Source of the DNA: an uncultured Eubacteriales bacterium
GTDB lineage: Bacteria > Bacillota > Clostridia > Oscillospirales > Oscillospiraceae
Direction of reading: 5' to 3'
Length of the DNA stretch: 64,000 nt
NCBI GenBank assembly: GCA_900546615.1
Contig: URDJ01000009.1
Location: 8,714 to 72,713, forward strand
Shown here piece by piece: positions 1 through 7,874 of the stretch; position 1 is the stretch's first letter, and each line of letters begins with the position of its first letter. Below the pieces are notes generated by a model. The model saw only the letters and a list, made by a program, of their open reading frames with translations. It made no database searches and was not told the DNA's origin. A program made the translations under genes and the position numbers.

Positions 1-1363
1 TCTCGAGCAGCAGGCCGTCCAGTTCAGGCCGGCACCTGCGTATGGCCCAGACCACGGCTGCCACCGTGACGAGCGTCAGCGCCTCTGCCGCTATGAACGA
101 CAGCCACACGCCCTCTATGCCCATGGCCCGGCCAAGCAGCAGCGCCGCCGGCGCGAGATACACCAGAAGCCGCAGCCCCAATATGAGGTTCGAGAGCATC
201 GGGCGCTTGACCGTGTTGAAGTATCCGCTCAGCATGAGGTCAAAAAAGCCGAACACAAAGCTCGCGGCAAGGCATCTCAGACCGTACTCGCCGCTCGAGA
301 CCACCGCCGGGTCGCTGATATTGAAAAGCGCGCAGATAGTCCCCGGAAAGGCCGCGACTATCGCCGCCGCCGCGAGCGTCAGCCCGCCGCCGAGCTGAAG
401 CGCCTTGCGGCACACGCGCCTGATGCTCTCACGGTCGCGCTCGCCGTAGTACACGCCCACTATCGGCATCAGCGCCGAGGCCACGCCCGTCACTACGCCC
501 GTCAGCAGGTCCGACACGCTCTTTATCATAGCGAACGCAGGCAGGAAAAGCTCCGCGCCTATTCCGAGTATGATGGAATTTACCGCCATGAGCCTGAGTG
601 CGTTGAACAGGTTGTTGCAGCCGTTTGGGCTGCCGCAGATGAGCATGTCGGCAAACAGCCTGCCGAGCGGCGCGCCCTTCAGACTCACGAGCCGCGTGTT
701 CGCCGTCCTTGTGAACAGTATCCACAGCCCTATGAGCGCCGTCACGCCCATCGACAGCCCCGTCGCTATGCTCGCTCCCTTGATGCCCATGCCGAACACA
801 GGCGACATGAACAACCAGGTCAGCAGCACGTTCAGCCCGCTCGAGAGCAGGAACAAAAACGACGAGACCTGCGGCTTGCCCTCCATCTTCAAAAAGTTCA
901 GCGGTATATAGATGACAAGCGTGAAGCTGCCTCCGAGGACGTACCAGTAGAGGTAGTCCCGCATCAGCTCGCCCGTCTCGCCCTCGCCGCCGAGCAGGGC
1001 CACAAGCCCGTCCAGAAACGCCAGCCCCAGCGCCGTCGTAACCGCGCACAGCGCCAGCGCCGTCCAGAACGATAGCGTGAACAGCCGCCGGTAGCCCGCA
1101 TAGTCGTTCCTGCCGATGGCCATGTTTGCCGCTATCGAGCCTCCCATGCCGACCACCGCCCCGACGGTGTAATACACCAGATACACCGGGCTTACCAACG
1201 ACATGGCAGAAAGCCCCGTCTCGCCCATGAAACGCCCGACGATCACTGTGTCTATCATTCCCGACACGCTCGTGGCTAGCATTGCGAGTACCGAGGCTGT
1301 GAGATATTTGCCGTAGATGCTTTTCAGAAAAAAATCGCTTCTTTGAAGCTGCCTGTCCTGCAC
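1..1363 (-). CDS. MATE family efflux transporter, 3' end cut by window edge
   Basis: The reading frame starts at a GTG (1363-1361), 9 bp after the stop of the STAS gene, and stays open to base 1, giving at least 454 codons. Early residues resemble multidrug/oligosaccharidyl-lipid/polysaccharide (MATE) exporters: a short polar N-terminus followed by a segment containing SVSGMIDTVIVGRFMGETG, then long hydrophobic stretches. MATE proteins use Na+ or H+ gradients to export cationic drugs and metabolites and usually have about 450 residues and 12 membrane helices, so only a short tail should be missing. No strong ribosome site precedes the GTG, which fits translational coupling to the STAS gene. 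The substrate cannot be told from sequence. Confidence 0.85.
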   Translation of the reverse strand, partial: MQDRQLQRSDFFLKSIYGKYLTASVLAMLATSVSGMIDTVIVGRFMGETGLSAMSLVSPVYLVYYTVGAVVGMGGSIAANMAIGRNDYAGYRRLFTLSFWTALALCAVTTALGLAFLDGLVALLGGEGETGELMRDYLYWYVLGGSFTLVIYIPLNFLKMEGKPQVSSFLFLLSSGLNVLLTWLFMSPVFGMGIKGASIATGLSMGVTALIGLWILFTRTANTRLVSLKGAPLGRLFADMLICGSPNGCNNLFNALRLMAVNSIILGIGAELFLPAFAMIKSVSDLLTGVVTGVASALMPIVGVYYGERDRESIRRVCRKALQLGGGLTLAAAAIVAAFPGTICALFNISDPAVVSSGEYGLRCLAASFVFGFFDLMLSGYFNTVKRPMLSNLILGLRLLVYLAPAALLLGRAMGIEGVWLSFIAAEALTLVTVAAVVWAIRRCRPELDGLLLE

Positions 1364-1372
1364 TTCGGTCTT

Positions 1373-1669
1373 TTATTCGATGTTCAGTATGTCAACGAAA
1401 CCCGTGACCTCAAAGACCTCGCTTATGACATCGTTGACATTGCGGATGACCATCGAACCCTGTCTGGACATGACCTTCTGCGCCCCGAGCAGCACGCGCA
1501 GTCCGGCTGAGGATATGTACTCCAGCCCGGCAAAATCCAGTACCAGCTCCTTCACGCCGCCCAGCGAGGTCTTCAGCTCCGCCTCGAGCTGCGGTGCGGT
1601 GCCGGTGTCCAGCCTGCCCTCAAGGGCCAGTGCGAGCTTGCCGGGTTCGGCGGTCTTGTTTATATTCAT
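1373..1669 (-). CDS. STAS domain protein, anti-sigma factor antagonist-like (SpoIIAA type)
   Basis: This small (98 residue) single-domain STAS protein has the SpoIIAA-type core EYISSAGLRVLL; the first or second serine is the position normally phosphorylated by a partner anti-sigma kinase. Such proteins bind an anti-sigma factor or phosphatase regulator and release it when dephosphorylated. The ATG at 1669 is chosen because GGAGGT lies 7 bp upstream; an in-frame ATG seven codons earlier overlaps that ribosome site. No anti-sigma kinase gene is adjacent, so the partner is unknown. It is not the spoIIA operon, since neither spoIIAB nor sigF follows. It is probably co-transcribed with the MATE gene. 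Confidence 0.8.
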   Translation of the reverse strand: MNINKTAEPGKLALALEGRLDTGTAPQLEAELKTSLGGVKELVLDFAGLEYISSAGLRVLLGAQKVMSRQGSMVIRNVNDVISEVFEVTGFVDILNIE

Positions 1670-1703
1670 ATCCGTGACCTCCATACACATTTATACAACA
1701 TAT

Positions 1704-1732
1704 AGTATAACTCATTTCCCAGCAAGCCGCAA
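1704..1732 (-). promoter_or_regulatory. sigma-A type promoter for the STAS/MATE operon
   Basis: On the minus strand TTGCGG (1732-1727) and TATACT (1709-1704) are separated by exactly 17 bp and sit about 35 bp ahead of the STAS start. Both boxes are close to the vegetative consensus. Confidence 0.6.
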
Positions 1733-1843
1733 CTATATATTTCCTGCCGCTCAGAGCCGCGCGTCCGGCCTGCTCCGGCGCATTTGCTTATGCAATATTT
1801 TTATCCGATTGTCTGCGGCTCGACAGGCTGCGCCCAGGTCCGC

Positions 1844-1872
1844 TTGACTTATGGGCGGGGGCTTGCTAGAAT
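1844..1872 (+). promoter_or_regulatory. sigma-A type promoter for the ParB-like/BMP gene
   Basis: TTGACT (1844-1849), a 17-bp spacer and TAGAAT (1867-1872) lie 35 bp ahead of the GTG start at 1908. The next gene overlaps the first, so this promoter should drive both. Confidence 0.7.
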
Positions 1873-1907
1873 GAGTTGAAATCTCGATGAATTAAGGAGG
1901 CGCCGCT

Positions 1908-3872
1908 GTGAGCCAGTCGGAAGCCGCTGTTCAATACGCCCAGGCTCTCAAAGCCGGGCAGAAGACCTACAAAGAATACGTCCTTGCCGGACGCTATCCA
2001 TATCTGCAGATACTTGACGAGATCCTGAACGACTCCATGGTCGCGGGCAATGTGGATCTCGGCGTCATAAATATCCCCTCCGACCAGATCGTGGGCACCA
2101 AGGGCGAGGGCAGGCGCACCGCCTTTGCCGCGGATTTCATGCCGCTGCTCGCACCAGACTCGGAGTTCGCCATGAAGTGGACGGAGCTGTGCGCCGCGCA
2201 CCTGAGCGACGAGGGCATCCGCGACCCCATCCGCTGCTACGAGTACATGGGCCGCTTCTACGTGCAGGAGGGCAACAAGCGAGTAAGCGTGCTCAAGAGC
2301 TTCCGCTCCCCCACCATCCCCGGCTATGTCACGCGGGTCATCCCCGCCTACTCCGACGACGAGGCCGTTGTCATCTACTATGAGTTCATGGACTTTTACC
2401 GCCTGAGCGGGGTCTATCAGGTCTACTTCAGCCATCGCGGCGGTTTTGCAAAGCTGCAGGCCGCTCTGGGCTTCGACCCCGACCACGTCTGGACAGAGGA
2501 CGAACGGCGCAGGTTCCAGTCCGCGTTCCACTATTTCGAGGACGCATTCAACAAGCTCGGAGGCAAAAAGCTGCCCATCACGACCGCGGACGCCCTGCTC
2601 GTCTGGCTGGATTTCTACCCCATCAACTCCCTCAAAGAGCTTTCGGTGCCCGAGATTGGAAAGAATCTCTCCGCTGTCTGGTCCGACGTCAAGGCAAAAG
2701 CGCTCGCCGAGCCTATAGCGGTGAACATAGACGACGAGGATGAGGCGCCTTCAAAGGGCATACTCAACCGTATCTTCGGCTCTGTCTTCCTGCCGAACCA
2801 CCTGAACGTGGCCTTCATAAACCGGCCCGACCCCATCCACAGCAACTGGATAGCGGGCCACGACCTGGGCCGCCGCACGATGGAACAGGCCATGAGCCGC
2901 GAGGTCACGGTGCAGTCCTACAATCTCGAGCCTGACAGCGACGTGGACGCCGTCATGGAACAGGCTGCCGAGGACGGTGCGCAGGTCATCTTCGCCACGA
3001 CCGCGCCGCTGATCACCGCCTGCCGCAAGCTCGCGGCGAAGCACCCGGACATAAAGGTGCTCAACTGCTCCGTCGCCATGCCCTACACCGGCGTGCGCAC
3101 CTATTACAGCCGCATCTACGAGGGAAAGTTCATAACCGGGGCCATAGCCGGAGCGATGACAAAGACCGACCGCATAGGCTATATTGCCAGCAACCCCATC
3201 TACGGCGTACCGGCGGGCATCAACGCCTTCGCGCTGGGCGCAAGGCTGACGAACCCGGACGCCCGGGTCAGCCTTGCCTGGTCCTGCGCCAGCGAAGACC
3301 CGATAAGCGAGCTGCTCGAACAGGGCGTGGACCTCATCTCCAACCGCGACATACCCACTCCGAATCAGAATCAGGGCAGCTGGGGCCTGTGCTCGGTCGA
3401 GCCGGGCAGGGTGCTGAAGCCTCTGGCCTCGCCCTACTGGGACTGGGGCAACTTCTATATCCGTCTGGTGACCTCCATCCTGCACGGCGGCTGGGAGGCG
3501 CTCGACTACAAAAACAGCGGCAAAGCCGTGAACTACTGGTGGGGCATGCGCAGCGGCACGGTGGGCCTGAAGCTGGCCGACGACCTGCCCGACGGCGTGC
3601 GTTCACTGGCGAACATACTCTGTCAGGGCATAATAGACGGCACGTTCACGGTGTTCCACAGGAAGTACAGCTCACAGGACGGGTCTGTTATAAGCGACGG
3701 CAACCGCTGGCTCAGCCCCGAGGATGTGCTGCACATGGACTGGCTCTGCGACTGCGTGGACGGGAGCATACCGAGCTATGACGAGCTGCTGCCCATGTCG
3801 CGGTCGATAGTTAAGCTACAGGGCGTGTACAGGGACAAACTGCCGCCTGAGAAGGAGGGGTCGCTGTTGTGA
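1908..3872 (+). CDS. ParB-like domain fused to a BMP/PnrA-type ligand-binding domain, cytoplasmic
   Basis: The product has 654 residues. The GTG start is set by AAGGAGG at 1894-1900. Residues about 30-135 hold a ParB/Srx-like region ending in FYVQEGNKRVSVLKSF, which resembles the ParB box in which the chain binds a nucleotide. Residues about 295-520 resemble basic membrane protein (BMP/PnrA) periplasmic-binding domains, which normally bind purine nucleosides outside the cell. There is no signal peptide, lipobox or membrane segment, so the binding domain should be in the cytoplasm, and no ABC permease or ATPase genes are nearby. The following metallophosphoesterase overlaps by 4 bp. A plausible but unproven role is intracellular sensing of a nucleoside or nucleotide coupled to phosphoester hydrolysis. 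The ParB assignment rests on one motif and is less certain than the BMP one. Confidence 0.75.
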   Translation: MSQSEAAVQYAQALKAGQKTYKEYVLAGRYPYLQILDEILNDSMVAGNVDLGVINIPSDQIVGTKGEGRRTAFAADFMPLLAPDSEFAMKWTELCAAHLSDEGIRDPIRCYEYMGRFYVQEGNKRVSVLKSFRSPTIPGYVTRVIPAYSDDEAVVIYYEFMDFYRLSGVYQVYFSHRGGFAKLQAALGFDPDHVWTEDERRRFQSAFHYFEDAFNKLGGKKLPITTADALLVWLDFYPINSLKELSVPEIGKNLSAVWSDVKAKALAEPIAVNIDDEDEAPSKGILNRIFGSVFLPNHLNVAFINRPDPIHSNWIAGHDLGRRTMEQAMSREVTVQSYNLEPDSDVDAVMEQAAEDGAQVIFATTAPLITACRKLAAKHPDIKVLNCSVAMPYTGVRTYYSRIYEGKFITGAIAGAMTKTDRIGYIASNPIYGVPAGINAFALGARLTNPDARVSLAWSCASEDPISELLEQGVDLISNRDIPTPNQNQGSWGLCSVEPGRVLKPLASPYWDWGNFYIRLVTSILHGGWEALDYKNSGKAVNYWWGMRSGTVGLKLADDLPDGVRSLANILCQGIIDGTFTVFHRKYSSQDGSVISDGNRWLSPEDVLHMDWLCDCVDGSIPSYDELLPMSRSIVKLQGVYRDKLPPEKEGSLL

Positions 3873-4459
3873 AGCTTCTGCTGCTCTCGGACAGGGAAAG
3901 CCCATATCTCTGGGACTACTATCAGCCGGGGCGGTTGAGCGATTATGACCTGATGCTCTCCTGCGGGGACCTGAGCGCGAAGTATCTGAGCTTCCTGGTA
4001 ACGATGGGCCGGGCCCGGCTGCTGTATGTGCACGGCAACCACGACTCGTCGTATGACAAAAACCCGCCGGAGGGCTGCGAGTGCATAGAGGACAGGCTCG
4101 TGACGGTGAACGGGCTGAGGATACTGGGTCTGGGCGGCAGCATGATGTACAGTGGCGAACCACATCAGTACACCGAGCGTCAGATGCGCTGGAGACTGCT
4201 GAAGGCTGAGTTCGCAGTAAGGAAAGCCGGAGGCGTGGACATTCTCCTCACTCACGCTCCCCCAAGGGGCTTCGGTGACGCTGAGGATTACGCCCACCGG
4301 GGCTTCGAAGCTTTCTTCCCCTTTCTGGACCGCTTCAAGCCCAAATACCTCGTCCACGGCCATGTGCACATGAACTACGGCTACGACATACCAAGAAGGG
4401 TCAAGCGCGGCGAGACCACCATGATAAACGCCTGGGAAAGATATGTCCTTGAGATTTGA
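3869..4459 (+). CDS. metallophosphoesterase with an altered first metal motif
   Basis: This is a 196-residue calcineurin-type phosphoesterase. Recognisable motifs are SCGDLS, YVHGNHDS, LLTHAPP and VHGHVHMN, which supply most ligands of the two-metal centre. The first motif, normally D-x-H, reads SDRES, so the usual histidine is missing; this may change metal binding or substrate. The GTG start overlaps the stop of the upstream gene (GTGA, 3869-3872), so the two are translationally coupled. The substrate is unknown. Given its partner, a nucleotide or phosphodiester signal is a reasonable guess only. Confidence 0.8.
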   Translation: MKLLLLSDRESPYLWDYYQPGRLSDYDLMLSCGDLSAKYLSFLVTMGRARLLYVHGNHDSSYDKNPPEGCECIEDRLVTVNGLRILGLGGSMMYSGEPHQYTERQMRWRLLKAEFAVRKAGGVDILLTHAPPRGFGDAEDYAHRGFEAFFPFLDRFKPKYLVHGHVHMNYGYDIPRRVKRGETTMINAWERYVLEI

Positions 4460-4470
4460 GAAACAGAGAA

Positions 4471-4517
4471 AGCGGCCGAACCGGCATTTGGAGTGCGCCC
4501 GGTTTTGCCGCTTTTTT
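4471..4517 (+). terminator. Rho-independent terminator after the phosphoesterase
   Basis: AGCGGC (4471) pairs with GCCGCT and CCGG with CCGG across an interrupted stem, followed directly by six T residues (to 4517). Confidence 0.65.
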
Positions 4518-4540
4518 CGTATGGCTTTTGCCTGATACGG

Positions 4541-4569
4541 TTGACTTCGGCGACAAAAAGGAGCAAAAT
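4541..4569 (+). promoter_or_regulatory. possible promoter for the shortened MATE gene
   Basis: TTGACT at 4541 and CAAAAT at 4564 have 17 bp between them and lie about 45 bp before the start codon. The -10 box is imperfect. Confidence 0.4.
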
Positions 4570-4611
4570 AAGTGCGCATTTTAAGCAAAGGTCATATGAG
4601 GTGAACCAGAG

Positions 4612-5355
4612 ATGAGAAAAGACATGACCATGGATATGTGCAGCGGCCCGCTGTTCGGTAATCTGCTGCGGTTTTCCGTGCCGCTGATGCTCTCAGGCAT
4701 ACTCCAGCTGCTGTTCAACTCGGCCGATATCATCGTGCTCGGCCAGTTCGCGGGCGGGAACGCCATGGCCGCCGTTGGTTCCACCAGCTCTCTCAACCAC
4801 CTGATCGTCAATCTGTTCCTGGGCCTGTCCTCCGGCGGCAGCGTGGTCGTCGCCCAGTACTTCGGTATGAAGTCTCAGAAGGACATCGAGGAATCCGTAC
4901 ATACCTCCATACTGCTCGGCCTCATAAGCAGGCTTGTGCTCGTGGCGGTCGGGCTGATACTGGGCGTCACGGCGGTGATTTTCGGTACTCAGCTGCTGAG
5001 CATCTACTCTCCCGAGCCGGAGATCGTCGCCTACGGTCTTGACCGGCTGCGGCTCATAGGGCTGACCTATTTCCTCTGCGGCCTGATGGATACGGTATGC
5101 GGCTGCATACGCGGCATGGGGACATCCATCGCCCCCACGCTCATCTCGCTGACTGGCGCCTGCGGGCTGAGGATCGTGTGGATATTCACCATCTTCGCCT
5201 CGACCCGCTCGCTGTTCATACTGTATCTGTCCTACCCCGTGAGCTGGTTCGTGACCTATGCAGCCAACCTCGTCTGCTTTGCCGTCACCTCAAGGCGCTG
5301 GAAAAAGCGCGTCAGCACCAGTCAGGCGATGGTGAACGGCTACCCCGTGGGCTGA
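4612..5355 (+). pseudogene. MATE family transporter with a large internal in-frame deletion
   Basis: The frame is open for 247 codons, about half the 450 expected for the family. The first ~100 residues match a MATE N-terminus (NSADIIVLGQFAGGNAMAAV, then QYFGMKSQKDIEESVHTSIL). The remainder matches only the C-terminal part of the family (QLLSIYSPEPEIVAYGLDR, then CGCIRGMGTSIAPTLISLTG, then SYPVSWFV). Helices about 4 to 9 are absent, and the join falls near residues 100-115 (about base 4910-4955). The reading frame is kept through the join, and GAGGTG precedes the ATG. Transport is unlikely with only about six helices unless it forms a dimer, so it is probably a deletion derivative. Confidence 0.75.
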
Positions 5356-5385
5356 ATGCCCGGATATTTGAAAGGAGCGATAGAC

Positions 5386-6774
5386 ATGCCTGTGCTTGGT
5401 GCGATACTGACCCCGCATCCGCCGGTGCTACTGCCCGAGGTAGGGCTGGGGCGCGAGCGGGAGATATCCGCCACCTCCCGCGCCATGCGCGACGCGGCGG
5501 CTGAGGCCGCAAGCTGGGGGCCGGATGTGCTCATCGTGGCTTCGCCCCACACCGCCATGTACAGCGACTACTTTCACATCTCGCCCGGCGGCGGGGCCGT
5601 CGGCGACATGTCCGCCTTCGGCGCGCCGCAGGTTCGCATGGAGGCGGAATACGACGCGCAGCTGCGGGATGAGATAGTGTCTCAGGCTCAGGCCGCGGGC
5701 ATAGACGCCGGAACGCTCGGCCAGCGGGACGCGAGGCTCGACCACGGTGTGCTCATCCCGCTCTATTTTCTGCGCCGCGCGGACGTGGACTGCCCAATAG
5801 TGCGCATCGGGCTTTCGGGCCAGTCTCCCCTCGCACACTACCGGCTCGGGGAGTGCATCGCGAGAGCCGTGGATAAACTCGGGCGGCGAGCCGTCTTTGT
5901 CGCGAGCGGCGACCTCTCCCACAAGCTGAAGGCTGACGGCCCCTACGGCTTCGCGCCGGAAGGCCCGGCGTTTGACGAGGCCGTGACGCAGGCCATGGCC
6001 GCGGGCGATTTTCTGAAATTCCTCACGATGGAGCCATCGCTGTGCGAGAGAGCCGCCGAGTGCGGCCTGCGCTCCTTCCAGATGATGTCCGGGGCGCTGG
6101 ACGGGCTGGCCGTCGCCCCGAGGCTGCTCAGCCACGAGGGGACCTTCGGCGTGGGCTACGCCGTGGCGCTCTTTCCCGTAACGGGGCGGGACGAGAGCCG
6201 CCGCTTCGCCGCGTCCTGCGAGCGCGCCGGGCGCGAGCGGATGGAAAAGCTCCGCGCCTGCGAGGACGCCTGGGTGCGCCTCGCGCGGCTGTCGCTGGAG
6301 ACCTTTGTGCTCACCGGCTCAAAGCTGGCGAATCTGCCCAACGGCCTGCCCGGGGAGCTCACCTCCCAGGCAGCGGGCGCGTTTGTCTCGCTGCACATCG
6401 CGGGCCGGCTGCGCGGCTGCATAGGCACCATCGCGCCGACGGAAAAATGCCTCGCCGACGAGATTGTGAACAACGCCGTCTCGGCCGGCACCCGTGACCC
6501 GCGCTTCCCGCCGGTGACGGCAGACGAGCTTGCCTTCCTCGAGTACAGCGTGGACGTGCTGGGCAGGCCAGAGCCTGTCGATTCTCCCGAGCAGCTCGAC
6601 CCCAGGCGCTACGGCGTCATCGTCTCCCAGGGCCGCCGGCGCGGGCTGCTGCTGCCTGACCTCGACGGCGTGGACACGGTGGAGCAGCAGCTCGATATAG
6701 CGCTCAAAAAAGGCGGTATCCGCAGGGGCGAGCCGTACAAGACGGAGCGCTTCAAGGTGGTGCGTCACCTGTGA
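5386..6774 (+). CDS. AmmeMemoRadiSam system protein: LigB/Memo-like domain plus AMMECR1 domain
   Basis: The protein has 462 residues. The ATG at 5386 has AAAGGAG 8 bp upstream; an in-frame ATG ten codons earlier has no such site. The first ~265 residues look like a class III extradiol dioxygenase/Memo fold with likely metal ligands in LTPHPPVLLPE, ASPHTAMY, RLDHGV and SGDLSH. The last ~180 residues are an AMMECR1 domain with the hallmark LRGCIGTI. In bacteria and archaea these two domains occur with a radical SAM enzyme, and here that gene follows with a 4-bp overlap. The chemistry of the trio is not established; metal-dependent redox or RNA-linked roles have been suggested for parts of it. 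Confidence 0.88.
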   Translation: MPVLGAILTPHPPVLLPEVGLGREREISATSRAMRDAAAEAASWGPDVLIVASPHTAMYSDYFHISPGGGAVGDMSAFGAPQVRMEAEYDAQLRDEIVSQAQAAGIDAGTLGQRDARLDHGVLIPLYFLRRADVDCPIVRIGLSGQSPLAHYRLGECIARAVDKLGRRAVFVASGDLSHKLKADGPYGFAPEGPAFDEAVTQAMAAGDFLKFLTMEPSLCERAAECGLRSFQMMSGALDGLAVAPRLLSHEGTFGVGYAVALFPVTGRDESRRFAASCERAGRERMEKLRACEDAWVRLARLSLETFVLTGSKLANLPNGLPGELTSQAAGAFVSLHIAGRLRGCIGTIAPTEKCLADEIVNNAVSAGTRDPRFPPVTADELAFLEYSVDVLGRPEPVDSPEQLDPRRYGVIVSQGRRRGLLLPDLDGVDTVEQQLDIALKKGGIRRGEPYKTERFKVVRHL

Positions 6775-7595
6775 AGACTCAGTGCGGGCTTTGCTTCCAC
6801 CGCTGCTCGCTCGACGAGGGCCGGACAGGGCTGTGCCACGCGCGGGCAAACCGCGGCGGCCGGATAGTCCCGCTCGGCTACGGGCGGCTCACCTCTCTGG
6901 CGCTCGACCCCATCGAGAAAAAACCGCTGCGCCGCTTCCACCCGGGCAGCCTCATCCTCTCCGCCGGCAGCTTCGGCTGCAATCTGCGCTGCCCCTTCTG
7001 CCAGAACGCGGAGATTTCCATGGCCGGCGCGGAGTTCCCCACGCGCGAGTACACGCCCGAGGCCCTCGCTCAGCTCGCACTCGCGCTCAAACCGCGCGGG
7101 AACATCGGCGTAGCGTATACCTACAACGAGCCGCTTGTGGGCTACGAGTACGTGCGCGACTGCGCCGCTCTGGCGCGCGAGGCCGGACTTCTCAACGTGC
7201 TCGTGACGAACGGCACCATTGAGGATGCCCCGTGGCGGCAGCTTCTTCCGCTCATCGACGCTGTGAACATCGACCTCAAGGGTTTCTCTGAGGACTGGTA
7301 CCGCAGTCTCGGCGGCGACCTTGAGACCGTAAAGCGCTCAATTGCGACGGCCGCGCAGTTTTGCCACGTGGAGGTCACCACTCTCATCGTCCCGGGCGGG
7401 AACGACGGCGAGGGGGAGATGCGCGCGCTCTCATGCTGGCTGGCCTCCGTCAGCCCTGATATCCCCCTGCACGTATCCCGCTTTTTCCCACGCCACCTCA
7501 TGACGGACCGGCCCCCCACCCCCGTCGAGACAGTCTACCGGCTGGCAGAGGCCGCGAGAGAGCGGCTGAACTTCGTTTATACCGGTAATTGCTGA
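6771..7595 (+). CDS. amrS: AmmeMemoRadiSam system radical SAM enzyme
   Basis: This is a 274-residue radical SAM protein. The 4Fe-4S/SAM motif CNLRCPFCQN (CxxxCxxC) lies near residue 70. An N-terminal cysteine set, CGLCFHRCSL and GLCHAR, is typical of this pyruvate formate-lyase activase-like subgroup and may hold a second cluster. The GTG start overlaps the stop of the LigB-AMMECR1 gene (GTGA), so the pair should be made together. Substrate and product are unknown. A glycyl radical enzyme activase role is possible from the fold, but no glycyl radical enzyme gene is nearby. Confidence 0.88.
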   Translation: MKTQCGLCFHRCSLDEGRTGLCHARANRGGRIVPLGYGRLTSLALDPIEKKPLRRFHPGSLILSAGSFGCNLRCPFCQNAEISMAGAEFPTREYTPEALAQLALALKPRGNIGVAYTYNEPLVGYEYVRDCAALAREAGLLNVLVTNGTIEDAPWRQLLPLIDAVNIDLKGFSEDWYRSLGGDLETVKRSIATAAQFCHVEVTTLIVPGGNDGEGEMRALSCWLASVSPDIPLHVSRFFPRHLMTDRPPTPVETVYRLAEAARERLNFVYTGNC

Positions 7596-7874
7596 GTTTC
7601 CCGCCCATACCCGAAGCAGTCAAAGAAGCGTTTGCCGGAGCATCGTGTAAAAAAATCGGACGATAGTGACCGATTTCCTGTGGCTTTTCAGCAGATGTCG
7701 CTGTATACTTGGAGCGGCCGGAAAACAGGATATGGATGGCAAAGCATTTTGTTCCACTTCCGGCCCGGGTACTGGCTCCGACGGGCGCGCTCAGCCGCGC
7801 CGACATCAGAGCGCCGCGCACCTTGGCGGGCGCCGGAGCCTCATGACTACTGGCATGTGAAAGGAAGATCCATA
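7596..7874 (+). other. non-coding gap ahead of glgA
   Basis: This 279-bp gap separates amrS from glgA. The glgA frame stays open upstream into it, but without a ribosome site or protein-like composition. It holds a small inverted repeat (AAATCGG/CCGATTT, about 7656-7678, with no T run after it) and a TATACT (7704-7709) with no good -35 partner. The glgA promoter is probably here, but I cannot place it with confidence. Confidence 0.4.

Noticed and set aside
1373..1669. STAS gene as spoIIAA of the sigma-F operon
   Set aside because: Neither spoIIAB nor sigF follows, and its partner is a MATE exporter gene.
7632..7874. Extended N-terminus for glgA from 7632
   Set aside because: The frame is open, but the residues are not protein-like and a good AAAGGAAG precedes the ATG at 7875.
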